Origin: Pelargonium tetragonum
Lineage: Eukaryota; Streptophyta; Magnoliopsida; Geraniales; Geraniaceae
Direction of reading: 5' to 3'
Length of the DNA stretch: 64,000 nucleotides
NCBI GenBank assembly: GCA_036897445.1
Contig: JAYMTL010000048.1
Span: 57,654 to 121,653 of the forward strand
Every line of letters begins with the position of its first letter. Position 1 is the first letter of the stretch. A program made the translations under genes and the position numbers. The notes under the pieces are model-generated. The model saw only the letters and a list, made by a program, of their open reading frames with translations, was not told the origin of the DNA and searched no databases. Below are positions 1-11,639 of the stretch, in pieces.

Positions 1-299
1 AAATGAAACTGACTAAGGAAATCTCTTAAGAAAAGGCTTATTTATTATAGAACTTCCTAAATACAGACCCAAAAGAGTCTCTTCGAACCTACCTTTCTTC
101 CTAGCTATACCTGCTCTCTTTAGTATACTCTTACACTCATAGTCTTATTCATAACTTGTTTCTTATACCTACCTCTTCTGTAGCTTTCTTTATCTTCCTG
201 CTATTATAATACCTGTCTTTGACTTTAAGAATCCCCCTAAACACATAAATTGAAATTCAAATAATAGGAAACTAGCTCTAAAGTTCCCTATACTCCTGG
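1..299. other. AT-rich DNA, no gene seen
   Basis: No open frame or RNA gene is visible. A tRNA T-arm-like string (reverse complement of ttcgaacctac near 77-88) is present, but its flanks do not fold as a tRNA. Confidence 0.5.
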
Positions 300-1170
300 A
301 CTTCCTTTACCGGAAACTCATTACTTTCAATAAAAATTCAAACTAAGTACACAAAACTTTACTTTATTATTTACAACAATACCAAAATCAATTGTAAGGC
401 CGTTTAAGCGCAATAAAACACAAGTTAGTGTATCCAGTAAGTTAGTTTTTCTACATTCTAGACTTTTACGTTCGTTTAAAAAGAGATTTATAGCTCCTTA
501 TTATTACTGACACCAGGAAACTTCCTCCTATGCTTCTCTCCCTTACAACTCCTTACACTAGACCAAGTAAAGAAGAAACCTACTTCCTTCAAAGCGCTTC
601 TTTTTAGAAATAGAAACAAGAAACAAAGCCAAATAAGAAGACTCCTTACATTCAAAAAATTTAATAACTTTCCAGTAAACCTGTAAAAGACAAAGCAAGT
701 TGGTTTACAAACTAATTAGAACAATACCAATCTTTCTATCTATAATGCTATTTATTTGTTGTTTGGGTACTCAGTAAGGTTGGTTTCTACGTTTCGACTT
801 TTTAGCAGGGTTTTTTAGAGATTTATTGAGTGGCTTACCTTATCTGCTAATCCATCTAAGGCTAAACCCCGGTACTGATAAAGGCAGAAGCACAGTAATA
901 GGCCTTAACAACAAGCTAGACTTAGACTTCTTATTAAGTTTCTATACTCCTTTTCGAGAAACCTAGAGAGTAACAAATCTCTTAAAGCAAGAACAAAAAC
1001 CAAATAAGGGAAAACTAAGCACCTAGATTATTACAAAAATACTAAAACGGATTATAAGACCATTTAAATGCTAGAAAATGCCAGTTGGTCTACTCAGTAA
1101 GTTAATTTCAGAGATTTAACGCCGCTATATTTTTTAGGTTGCTTATCGAGAGGGAATCTATAATTCTATA
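300..1170. repeat. Three diverged tandem units of about 330 bp
   Basis: Three copies of one block are seen. Each has a string like acaataccaa (about 375, 720 and, as aaaatactaa, 1034), followed 51-60 bases later by a CAGTAAG string (435, 771, 1094) and then by GTTAGTTT, GTTGGTTT or GTTAATTT. The spacing between the CAGTAAG strings is about 336 and 323 bp. The first and third copies also share a middle section (ATTGTAAGGCCGTTTAA against ATTATAAGACCATTTAA). The upstream parts share AAACTAAG with an A-rich run. The copies are clearly diverged (perhaps 65-75% alike by eye), contain stops in all frames and show no terminal inverted repeats. I do not recognise the unit. It lies directly next to the first family X block. 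Confidence 0.6.
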
Positions 1171-1179
1171 ATAAAGAAA

Positions 1180-2010
1180 GGTAAACAATAAGAAAAAGAA
1201 ACTAAGACAATAACAATACAAATAAGAATACAGAGTAACTATAATAAGAAGCTATAACCCCCATTAAGACAATACTAACTACATTAGCTGCAGTAAGCAC
1301 ACTAGAGCCCTAAGAAAAGAATAAGACAATCCCTCTCTCTCTGACCCTCCTTAGCTTAGCTTTGTCCTCTTCCTCTTCCCTCTTTCTAATCCTCTACTAA
1401 TAAAGACTTCGAGTCTAACAAGTCAACAAAGAGGAAATCTAAGTCATAAGAAAATAAGTCAAGCAAATAAAAGCAAGAACAAAGGAAAGTCAGTAGATGC
1501 TGATGGTTATTCTAATGTACTAACTCTAACAACTACAAGTATAAGTTACCCTCCCTCGCTAGACGCTCCAGTCGGGAAGAGAAATAGAATAACCTTTTAA
1601 GCCATATGCTCCTTAGCGATAAGCTGCATAGCACAAAGAGTAATACACCTTAAAAGAAAACAACTCAAACAATATACTATGTATAGGTTGATGAAATCAT
1701 TCCTAAAACCCCTCAGTAAGACTGTCACTATTTTAGCTACAAGAACCCATATCCCAGATAGACTAAAGTCTATCCTATTACTATTACCATATAAGATAAT
1801 ATAAGACTAATAGACTACTAATAGAATAACTACAAGAGATATAAACTATAAAAAATCTAATTACATATAATACTATAGTAAGTAGTAAAGTAATACAGAC
1901 AAGAACAACTAACAACATAAAAAATAGGAATTAACGCTTTGTAAAGTACTCTTGTTATTCTTAAAAAAAATCCTCCCGCTCTTTGTGCTTATCGTTAAGG
2001 AGGTAAGCTT
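1180..2010 (+). repeat. Family X repeat, copy 1 (with an inverted partner motif)
   Basis: This is the leftmost block of the dispersed family X. On the + strand it contains the Lys/Ser/Gln-rich stretch (1403-1492), the GYSNVL segment (1505-1522), the SYPP segment (1544-1555) and the LLSDK segment (1609-1626). A second copy of the LL.DK segment lies at 1971-2004 on the opposite strand (reads LLNDKHKERED on minus), so the block ends in two inverted copies of that motif about 360 bp apart. The stretch 1650-1960 is AT-rich and shares the string ACAGTCTTACTG, on its minus strand, with the copy at 52.8-53.2 kb. Homology to the other copies is by eye, segment by segment. Confidence 0.7.
1355..1600 (+). 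pseudogene. Relic open frame of family X, 81 codons
   Basis: The frame is open from just after TAG at 1352 to TAA at 1598-1600, with no ATG inside. The order of segments is a hydrophobic start (LSFVLFLFPL), NPLLIKTSSLTSQQ, a basic Lys/Ser/Asn/Gln stretch containing SQANKSKNK, then DADGYSNVLTL, then SISYPPSLDAPVG, ending KRNRITF. GYSNVL matches GYSSVLMY in the copy at 53.2 kb and GYYNALMY at 52.8 kb. SQANK recurs at 63.1 kb. An 81-codon frame without a stop is unlikely at this base composition, although the A-rich basic part lowers the stop rate. The product is not recognised. It could be an exon remnant or a decayed gag-like or repeat protein. Confidence 0.5.
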
Positions 2011-4999
2011 GCTTAGAGATAATCGGAGATAGTCCTTGAAAGGGATCTGCTACTGAAGTACTTTTTAAATATCAAAAATAGAGCAATCTGCATCTTTAAA
2101 TGAATTTCGGGATACCCAAAAATGACGGGTAAAGGAAGTAAGGGGTCATAAAGCGCTTATAGAGAAGTGTACTTCAGGCCCGGTGTAAAGCCTTTCTGGA
2201 ATACTTGCAAAAACCGACTCTAGGTTTTAATTCCAAAAAGGTGCTAAGAATAATAAGAATAATAGGACTTAATTTAAGAGAGAGATTTCATATCATTACT
2301 AACGATATAGTGAAGCAAATCCACAAGATATATAACCTAACACTGTAAAGCAAGGGTTTACGCTTTCGTTTATTGGGTACACCTCCTTTGAACTGTATAA
2401 TATAAAACTCCTATAATCCTATAAATAAGGAAATAAGGCCAATTCTCAAGTATCGGGAGGAGCTTAGTAGAGTACATGTCATTAGTTAGAATCAAGCCCT
2501 TTTAAGGCCTACAAGTTCTTGAATACTTTCCCTTTGAAATGAAAAGAGTGGGGCTTCTTCCTTTAATTATTTTTAGCCTTATTTTGAGTTTTAATAGGGT
2601 TAATAGGGGCAGCCCCCCTAGTATTAGTAATAATTTGTATTAGAATTTACTGCTAACTTTTTTTATGAGTAGAATTCCTCCCTTGAGCTAACCCACAAAG
2701 TAAGAAAAGCGGCAGTTTTTAAGAGGGGGTCCAAAGCCTTCGAGCATTTTGCTAAGTTAGAGGCGGGAAATCGGATAAGAACAGTAAATCTCTAAATGGG
2801 TCCGTCTGAACTGGAAATTGAATCTAAACACTCTAATAAATGTAAAAGAAACCCCTGCTAATAAACAAATACATATATATATATCCAGAAGTACTGCCAT
2901 TTCAAATCAAAATATGAGTAAAAAAATCAAATATGGCAGATAAAAAACTATAACTTAAAAAGCCCCTTATAATATGAGGCCCCGAAGTATAATTAAATCC
3001 TTCTGAGAATTACCTTAAATGTCTAGTACGGTGTAGTGAAGAAAAAACTAGATTACAATCTCCCGGCTACACTTTTAAGATTTGCTTAGACTTCTTTAGA
3101 CCTCTAGTGAGTACACCTTCAACTGTCAATAGGCGCCCGCAAGCTCACTCAAATTAAATAGGATAGGAAAATTCTTTGGGATCAACCGAAAACCCTGTAA
3201 TAAGTTAAAACTGGCTATATAAGTACCCCTTTCTTTAGAATATCTATGTCACTCCTAGCGGGTTTATGCTGTTAGTATATGACTAAGCTCCAATGTTGTA
3301 TCTATTCAGAGAAAAAAACTTATTCATCAATAAATGTCCAAGTATGGATTACTTTACTATTCTAAGCATACCTACAAGCCTTGCAAACACGAATTTATAA
3401 AAGTATGCGTAACAAAGTCATTTCCATCTTTAGTCTTAGTAAAAGTGTAAACTAGGAGGTCCGGATTCTTTTTTAACAGAGTTTTCAAATGAAATTTAGA
3501 TTAGGAGAATGTTCATTATTGGACGGACTAAACTGTTAATATAATATACATACAAACGAAAGCTCAAAAAGTCTTACTTACATCAAGGAGTCCCCCTCAG
3601 AAGTCTTTTTGATTTAAAGTCAAAGTTACCTTGAATCTAGTAATAGTAAAAATGAAACACCAGGTCTATTTTTTAGAGCAAACACAAGCACTTATGAACT
3701 AAATCTCTGTACCGAGAAAGATTAGTTAGATTTACTAGTGAAGAACTCTCTTATCATTGAGAAAAAAGGTAAGGGGAGTCTATCTACCCTGAACAAAGCC
3801 TTACTTATCTTTTTTGGGTATATACTAAATAAGCTCCCTTAATAGCACCTTTTTTTGTAGCCGAGAACCCTTTTCAGTAGATAAAATTGTATAACCAGGC
3901 ATAGCAAACGGGAAGTCTTCTTATAAATCTTAAAAAGGGGGGGCAGTTTTTAGTATATAATAAATAAAAAATTATTAGGTTAAGTAAACCCCTGGGATTC
4001 TAATGTCTCTACAAGGATTCGCTAATAGCTCCTCAAGTTAATTCAAGGTAAATACCTATAATGTTTCTTTATATCTCGGAAATCCGTTAAACTTTGACAT
4101 TTTTCCTCCAGCCCAAAACTGCCTGTTGTTGTGTGCTTACTAAGCAACAAGGTTTTAAAATCTGATACTTTACAGGCTAAGCCTTATATTCCCACTATTC
4201 TATGCGGGCTCTTTATGCTTTTGGCTAACACGAGTAGGAAACCCTGGAAATAAGGCAGGGTATACTAATTACTTGCGGCGCTAAGTTAGGGAAAGATTTT
4301 TATATTCTTTTTTATAGCACCTTATTCAGTAAAAAGCTTTCAATGAAAATACCACCAAAAGACTCTAAAGCAACAATTCTTGACCAAAAAGGGCTTATTT
4401 TTCTTTATATTTTATACAACTCGACTTACTACAGGATATAAAAGGGGACTTTCCTGACCCAAAAATGCTTACCAATTTATTAAAAAGTTCTTTACTATAT
4501 TTTATAGAATAGAAGAAACCCGGTTAACCTTGAGAATGCCTCTAGAACCGCTTTGAAGCGATTTGAACCCGCGAAAGAGAAAGTTTTCCTTACCTTAAGC
4601 TTCCTATCTTTTATAATTTTTGTTTTATCATAAGCACACTCAAGAATACCCGCTTCAAGCAAACTAAACTTACAACTTTATTTACTGGAAACAAAGAAAG
4701 AGTTTAGAAGGCAACTACTTTCTTTATAGCCCTCCACGGCTTCCTTAGCTAAAACTTTAGGAACAATAGGACTCTTGTTACTAATCAAGTAAATACTTTC
4801 GATCTGAAAGAATAAAAAAGGGGTACACGGGTCGGGCAAAACCTTCCCTTCCTCAGAGTACAATTTTTATTTATCTAACTTATATCTATAAACTAAAAAA
4901 AAATATAATACAATAAAAAACAGTAAAGGGGAGAAACTATAACTATTGTGAATATCTGGGATCTCGACTACTACTATTTTTTTTCTTGAATAGCATTAA
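2011..4999. other. AT-rich non-coding stretch
   Basis: I see no gene in these 3 kb. It holds a short (AT)n run at 2873-2884 and scattered purine/pyrimidine palindromes. The only 61-codon frame (4678-4863, minus) has no recognisable content and a length expected by chance. Confidence 0.5.
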
Positions 5000-5480
5000 T
5001 AGCAAACTAAAAACTTACTTACCTATCTAAGAGTTATTCTACTTTCTTCTCTACTTGCTAACAATCCCCATCTGCTCCGTATACAGCCCCCTACGGGGTC
5101 AGTCGTCTACAGGTAAGAGTATTCTAATTCGGGTTTTTATATTTATAACTAAGAATTTAAGTATTAAGAAGAAGTTTAAGTTTAATAAGTCAATACAAAT
5201 AAGAAGAAATAGGAAAGTCAAGTGTGGGCTATAATGTTAAATAGAGATATTCAATACGCCGTATAAAGCCCTCCCTTACCACGTTCCAGTCAGGAAAAGT
5301 GACGTACTATCTATAGAATAAGTAATACATTAGCTACACAGTAAGCCCTGGGAATACTATAAACAGCCATAAGAAGAAGGAACCCAAAGTAAGGTATTAG
5401 CTCCCCCAAGATTACAGATATTATAGTTCCTAGGATTAAGATACGGAACTTGTAGAGAGTAACAAACGGATAAGGCATAG
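5000..5480 (+). repeat. Family X repeat, copy 2
   Basis: The + strand reads the family's basic stretch (KKKFKFNKSIQIRRNRK from about 5170) in one frame, followed in another frame by KSSVGYNVK and then a stop (about 5217-5245). A frameshift therefore separates the basic stretch from the GYYNVL segment. The following CCTCCCTTACC...CCAGTCAGG (5270-5300) corresponds to the SYPP/LSVG nucleotide segment of copy 1. The copy is broken by frameshift and stops, and its ends are not sharp. Confidence 0.6.
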
Positions 5481-6899
5481 CTCATAGGAAATTGCACATG
5501 GAGTCAAAAAGCCTGTACTTTATTATAAAAACAAAAGGAAAAACTTGAGGGGGGTCCTGGGGAAGAATTCTTGACTAATAAAGGGGGTTTGGGAGACTCT
5601 TATCTAAAATCTAAAAGTTTTCATAACGAAAAAGAGATTTACTGGATTCACATTCCTGGAATTGACAAGTGTAAGGGTCCTTAATTTCGAATCCTCAAGA
5701 AAAGAGACTCCTCTGTGGGGTTTAGGTTAGGAACTTTATAATAAACAAAGTCAACCTTGTTGTATGGAATATTTTTCTTTAATTGACTTCTTTACTTTTG
5801 TTTGTTAAAAATAGCCGAGGCATGAGATTTCTTTAGTAGTACTTGCAAAATGACATTTGAGTCTAATGCCTAGAAGCTTTCTCAAGGGGGCCTTTGTTAC
5901 TTCTCCAAGACTCAAAATTTTATAGTAGATCCCTACAAGGTAGCAAAGCAAATAGAGCTCTAATTGTAAAGAATAACTAAGGAACTCCTAAAATTTCATG
6001 TAGAAGAAAGCATCCCTATTCCTTTTTTTAAGCTGTATTCCTCAACTCTGGGTTTATCGTTAGAGAGGAAACAAACTAAGGGAGAAATAGGAAAGAGTTT
6101 TTTATATCCCTTAGTAGAAGATACCCCCATGTTTCATAAAAGTCTTTTCTTGGGGTATTTGAAATAGGGGGTACCAGTAGCTATTTAAAAGTCAGTTTTT
6201 TCTCCAATCTTATTTTCAAAATATTCTTAGTATTTGTATCTGGCTCTTATCTTACATAAGTATCCTCGTGAAATGAATTAGAGGGAGAGCCCATATTTGA
6301 GTAGCTATAGGGGTTCATAAATACCTTATGAACAAAGCTGTTATATTATATACATACTGTCAACCTTCCCTTCAAAAGTTAGGATTTAGTCTTTTTAGCA
6401 CATATACACAAAGTAAGACAAACAAGACCTAAAGTCCGTGTAACACCCGTTTTGACATGAGCGTCAATGTATTCTTGATACTGTCCTGAAAAGAGAAGTC
6501 TAAAGAGGATCCTTGACAGAAATGAAAGTAGAATTTACTCTACGTATATCCAGCTAAACCAACGTGGTACCCTAGTGAGAGAGCGCTTTGTACTTTAACT
6601 TGTAGTAAAAGAAGACTCTAATTCGTTCGCGGGACCTAAGGATTCCTTTCTTTATTCCGAGTAAATGAAGTCTCTAGAATTTCAGGTCATTTCCATAAGA
6701 AAGAATTCTATAGCTCCAAAAAGGTCTCAGTTATAGATATTCGTTACCTATCTATGCACTTCGAACGGCGAGGGGGCATCTAATAAAATATCAAATTTTT
6801 ATGGTTTTAATACTTTCTCAGCAGTCGTAGGTTCATGTCGTGTTCATAGCCCCCTCATGTTTTATGGATCTCAGTAGCTGTTGGTATTCCTATTCTCAT
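5481..6899. other. Non-coding stretch with one isolated family X motif
   Basis: The single item seen is an isolated copy of the LL.DK nucleotide motif at 6041-6068. On the minus strand it reads LSNDKPRVEEYSLKK. The rest shows no gene; GGATCC (6508) and GGATTCC (6640) palindromes are present. Confidence 0.45.
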
Positions 6900-7560
6900 T
6901 TGTAGGTAAGAATTTTTCTTTCTATTCCTTCTAGATAGGCTCTTGTAATAGCTGTCCTGTAACAGTCTCCTTTTTATAGTAAGGCATATAACTCTTGTAC
7001 TCTATTGTACTCTATAGTTCTTGACATGGGGGATTGAAACTTAGAAAGTGGTGGAAAGACTTCTATCAACTGAAGGGGGAAGTTTTTGCAGGTAGTATTT
7101 ATGAATTTATGGATAGTACATACAAAACACTATAGGCACACTAACAACACTTAACAGACCTCTTCTTGCTTTACTTTTTAATTACTTGTTGCTTATTAAA
7201 CAGGAGCAGAGACAAGAGAAATGTAGCCGGAGCTTTAGAAGAGATAGAGATTATGATACTTACACTGCGGGTATGGTCTATTGTATCTATACGTATGTAT
7301 AGTAAACTTTTTATAGTTCTTATAATTGTTTACTTTGTATAGCTAGTTAAGGATTGTAATAGTAATAAATAGTCTTAGGTAAGGTATAGGTGTTATTGTA
7401 GTAGTTGTCTTACTCTGGTTAATCTTAGTATATTCTATTAATGTAGTTATTAAGGGAATAAGGATTAATAGATAGTCTAATTGATAGTATATAGGTATTG
7501 TTGTTCTTGTTTGTATTATTCAGGGGTATTACAAAGAAAGCTACAAAAAAGCAGGTATCG
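6900..7560 (-). repeat. Family X repeat, copy 3
   Basis: On the minus strand, 7250-7180 reads SKAPATFLLSLLLFNKQQVIKK, a stop, then SKKRSVKCC. This parallels the KAPPLT.TAPNN, basic and RSVGYY segments of the copies at 12.1 and 53.3 kb. At the nucleotide level GGAGCTTTAG and the TATTATACCCG/GCGGGTATGG region match 12.1 kb. The part 7260-7560 is AT-rich with runs like those of the spacer in other copies; 6930-7030 has CTCTTGTAATAGCTG, similar to the STG nucleotide segment. Stops interrupt the frame, so this is a relic. Confidence 0.6.
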
Positions 7561-7689
7561 AAGATACAGTTACAGAAGAGAAAGTAAGTCATAAGCATTG
7601 AGAACCTCCGCAGTTAGCTGTAGCTGGTGTCTTTCCTGTGATAGCTTCTTATTAAGATTAAAGGAGCTCTCTTTTCTCTTTTATATATA

Positions 7690-7757
7690 GTATACTACGG
7701 GACTTGAACTCGTGTATTGTCCTCATTCTGTAGCTACTGCGCTCTGCCTAAAAGGAA
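7690..7757 (-). other. tRNA-like sequence, family member A
   Basis: The minus strand carries GGCAGAGCGC (D-arm-like) and, at the right distance, CGAGTTCAAGTCCCG (T-arm; four of five stem pairs). The anticodon arm does not form a proper 5 bp stem with a 7-base loop, and no acceptor stem is seen, so it is not a working tRNA as written. The middle (ACAGAAT..GGACAATACA) and the 3' tail (TATATATAAAAGAGAAAA) match the elements at 18.8 and 14.9 kb. It is best called a tRNA-derived relic or SINE-like element. Confidence 0.5.
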
Positions 7758-10207
7758 ATGAAAGTAAGTAATAGGAGTAGATTTAGGAATAAAAGAAAGA
7801 AGATCCTTGAAGGGAAATATTATTAACAACAAGCTGTCTTAACTGTGACTGGTAAACCCGATGTACTGAAACAAAGGAAGACTTCTTAAGAGATTCCCTT
7901 GTTTCTTCGGGATCTGGAATCTTGGAACGTGAAAGCAAGAATGGAATCCCTGAGATACTCTGTAAAAAGAGCTCTGAGAACCTTAAAAAACCTACCTTAT
8001 TAAATAAAAGAATTCCATTAAAGGTGCTCCTTAGAAATGCTAAAGATTAACAAATAAAGATTAAACCAAGCACAAGTTACTTTCTAGAATACCTATAGTT
8101 TATGTGTTTCTTAAGGTGATCGTATAGTTTTCTTATATTCCAAAGCTAGGGTCGAGGTAGAGTTTTCCTTTTATTAAGAGGTTGTCTAGCTTTCTTTTGT
8201 GATTATTAACAATTTGTACAAGGTTTTGTTGACTTCTTGGGAACAAGTCCAAGTCAAGGCAAAGCTTTTTAAGGGAATAAACTGGGGCTAAAGAAAGTCC
8301 CGGGTTTCGGTAAGTGAAGTCAAGTTAAATCGCATTTATTAAAGAGTACGTCTAGTTTGGTCTTTATCGGGCAAGCAAGCAGTTCCCTATGGTGCAACCT
8401 ATCCAGTGGGACTCTTTTTATTATAATATTCTCGGAAAAGCAGATGTATAAGCTTAGTTAAAAGTAAAGGAATTCTTGTAAAAAGCTAGTGGGAATAAAT
8501 TGAATTAAAGAAGGTTAGCTTTTATCTATAAGCTTATGGGAGGGACCCCTTGTTTTTTCTGCTTTTAGAGCTAGGTTTTAAGAACTTTAATCGCTATTGG
8601 AGTAAGTACCTAACAAGGGTTTTTTAAGCTAGTTGCTTAGTGGTAACATTTTTTTAGGCATAGATTGTTGAGTTACTGAAATATGAAGATATAATAAAGA
8701 GCGCTGCTTAGCTTATAAGCTTCTTTAGGGATTTCCCAGCACAAGGTTTTTGTTCCTTAATTTTACTTATTATTATTTTATATAGGAGTTAACTAGCCGA
8801 ATAGTTGAATTTAGCCCTTATTTTGTCATTTCTCTTTGTTGATCTCTGCCTTAATATCTTTATTTTATCATATTTTTCGCAATTTGGGTTCCGCACGTAA
8901 AAAGGAGTTGTGTGTGATACTTTTTATCATAGAGGTAATGCAATTAATGACTAATAAAGATCTTTGTTTTATAATACTTGTTATAAAGTAGAGGTAGTAT
9001 ACAAGAGACTTTAGAGAGTATAAGAGAGTATAACTGTAACAAATGTAGCTGCCTGTTTGATTTGAGTAAATCAATTTGAAGAAGGGGTGCTGGGCACTTT
9101 AAATACTTATCGGCTATACTTTTCCTTTCGTTTTTGAACTTCTATCTAAGAGTGCTTTATCCTAATATTCTTTAAAGGGATTGTACAACTAAACGAAAGA
9201 TTCTTTTTTGTCTTAGGGAACACTTCGATAAGGTTGATAAGGAAAAGACACTACTTTTATGACCCATTTCGACTTTTACCGCTAAGTGCTAGTTTAGCTA
9301 AACTAGCATTCTCTAAACCTTCTAATACTAGGAAATCCATAGAAATTCTTTTATTTATTCCCTAATCAACGCAATTTTTGAAAAGTATAACAGTAAAAGT
9401 TTATAAACTTACTTACAAGGTTACATCTGCATGGACCTATCTTTATTTATGTAACACAGCCTATCCTAAGTAGGCTATTCTAGGACGGCCCTGCTATTTC
9501 TAGTCAATTGTATGCTCCTTAAATATTTAATAAGATTCTAAGACAAAGAGTAGGCTCTTCAGATAAAATCAGATAAAAATAGAGTGGGGAATTCTTTATA
9601 TAGGTTTCCTACAAGAAGGGCCCACTTGACAACCCTTGTAGTTTTCGTAAGTTTTTTGAATTCCTAAGGTATGCAACCTTTTTCTAAATTAAATTACACC
9701 CCCTAGCTCTTTGGAGACGCTCTTAACTTTCAATATGCGGAGCATACACCCTTGTTTTAGCTTAAAAATGAAAATTCCCCGGAAAATTTACCAAAAAATT
9801 TGTGTAAATATTGCTTAATAATCCTGGTAAAAACCAAGAAATTCTTTTAATTAGGAAACCTTGAATTTAGTATAGAATATAAGGAAACAAGTCCAAAGAT
9901 GTAGCAATTTTCGAATCTTTCAAACCCAAACTCTAATAAGCTAAATTCCATAAAACTTTTTCAGGTCCTCCTTGGTTACGACTATCAAGGGATTCCTTTT
10001 AGAGAGGAACGCTCGTTTCTTCCAATAGGTAAAAACCCCTGCTTTAGACACGAATCAAATAAAAAGATGTAACAAAACACTTTTGTTATAACTATATAAT
10101 AAAGCTTAAAAGATACTGAGATATTTCTAAGTGCGCAACCCCTTAACTACTTAACCTCCTAATCCTAAGAATTTATATCCAGGAGGGCTTCTTTTTTTCT
10201 AGTTTAC
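7758..10207. other. AT-rich non-coding stretch
   Basis: No gene or clear repeat seen. The 68-codon minus frame at 8868-9074 is hydrophobic and Tyr/Ser/Ile-rich, as expected from AT-rich random sequence. Confidence 0.45.
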
Positions 10208-10282
10208 CCGCTTCCGCTAGGTTTCGAACCCGTGGCTGTAATGCATTGATGGGTTATGCCCTACTTATTGCAGCTATGCTTC
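10208..10282 (-). other. tRNA-like sequence with D-arm and T-arm boxes
   Basis: The minus strand has TAGCTGCAATAAGTAGGGC, similar to a D-arm / A-box, and 36 bases later CACGGGTTCGAAACC, similar to a T-arm / B-box. The spacing is right for a tRNA. The anticodon region between them (AACCCATCAATGC) gives no canonical stem-loop, and the putative acceptor strands (AGAAGCA and CGGAAGC) do not pair. I read it as a degenerate tRNA or tRNA-derived element. Chance remains possible for the T-arm alone, less so for both boxes together. Confidence 0.4.
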
Positions 10283-11639
10283 TCTTAAGTATAACAGAAT
10301 TTTTGTATAACTTAGCTCATAAGCTAACATAAAAGAAATGTGACTCGCAGGTTTTCCACATTTCTCTGTTAAGTTGAAGCATTATATAGTATTCTAAACG
10401 AGAATAGAAATAGTAAGAGTCCTATCCTAGTCCTAAGGGATGGCCTATAAGTCTTCTAGTGTTATGGTTTAAAATCTAGCAATTAAAAACAAGAAATTCT
10501 GGACTTAGCTAGCGCGACCCCTCAAGATATTTAAACTCTAGGTTAAGCCGCGGGGCAGGGGTCCCGTCAGGAAAGGCTCCTGGAGGTAGGATAGAGCCTT
10601 GTGAGAATACTTAATAGAAAACCCCTTGTTCTACCATACCCTAAGAAGGCCCTTAAAAAAGAATGCGATCACAAAATCTTTTTCATATAATTATAGATTT
10701 AACATAATAGTTAAAGTAGCTAAGAGCGCGGGGAATTTAACCTAAGGATACTACTTCAAAAACTAAAGGACTCTCTTATATAATTAGAAAAAATTTCATT
10801 CTTCAGGCCTATGGTAAACTAGGATGCTTTAATTTAAATAGGGGCTAAGCGCTTCGGCAGTAACCTAGTAAGATAGAGAAAGCTCTATGTACTACAAATC
10901 TTCAAATAGAGATAACTATTCCCAAAAACCCGGGGTCGTAAATCCGCTAACATATAAGCTATATTTCAAATTTATAGGGGCATCCCCTTATTGGAAGTGC
11001 AACCGAAAGCTTTAAAGTCAAGAAGTTTTCGCTATCTGATATCCTTAAAATTGAAACTCCTCTCGAGTCAAGTGCTAAGCGAATAGTTTGTTTATTTCCA
11101 CCTAGAAAGGAACCCTACTTTTATGTTGATTTGAAAAGCTTTCTAAAAGCCTTAGGGTCAAGGCCGCCTTATTTGTATAATACTCCTTAAATATACTACA
11201 ACCTTTCTCCTTATAGTTTTAGCTATAAAAAGCTTTTATTATCACATGTTGGATCTAGGAGTCTCTTTTCGTCCCTTATTGTTGGGTAATGCGGCGCCCT
11301 CCCATGACCTTAAAACCCCGGTTCTAGTTCTATATATAATTCTTAGTATTAGTAGGTACTCGTTATTCTTTCTAGAGTCTAAGTATAAAAGAAAATCTCT
11401 TTAATTATAAAAAAGAATAAGATAAATATAGTATATAGCTTGGAAAAAGATATTAGAGGAGAGATAAAAGGGCTTCGCACCTCCTACTTACTTTTTCAGT
11501 CCACAACCACGGAGAGAAAAACCCCGCTTCGGCCTTAAAGCAAAGAAACCCAAAGTCTTCCTTTTATATATACTTGCGCACGGAAACACTACAAAGCTTC
11601 AGATTTAAAAAGTATAATCGCGTAGTTTGGCGAAAATAC
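10283..11639. other. AT-rich non-coding stretch
   Basis: No gene seen; only short palindromic purine/pyrimidine clusters. Confidence 0.4.

Noticed and set aside
2873-2884. Short AT dinucleotide runs (also 30898-30909 and 59603-59614)
   Set aside because: Six to seven repeats are ordinary in DNA of this composition.
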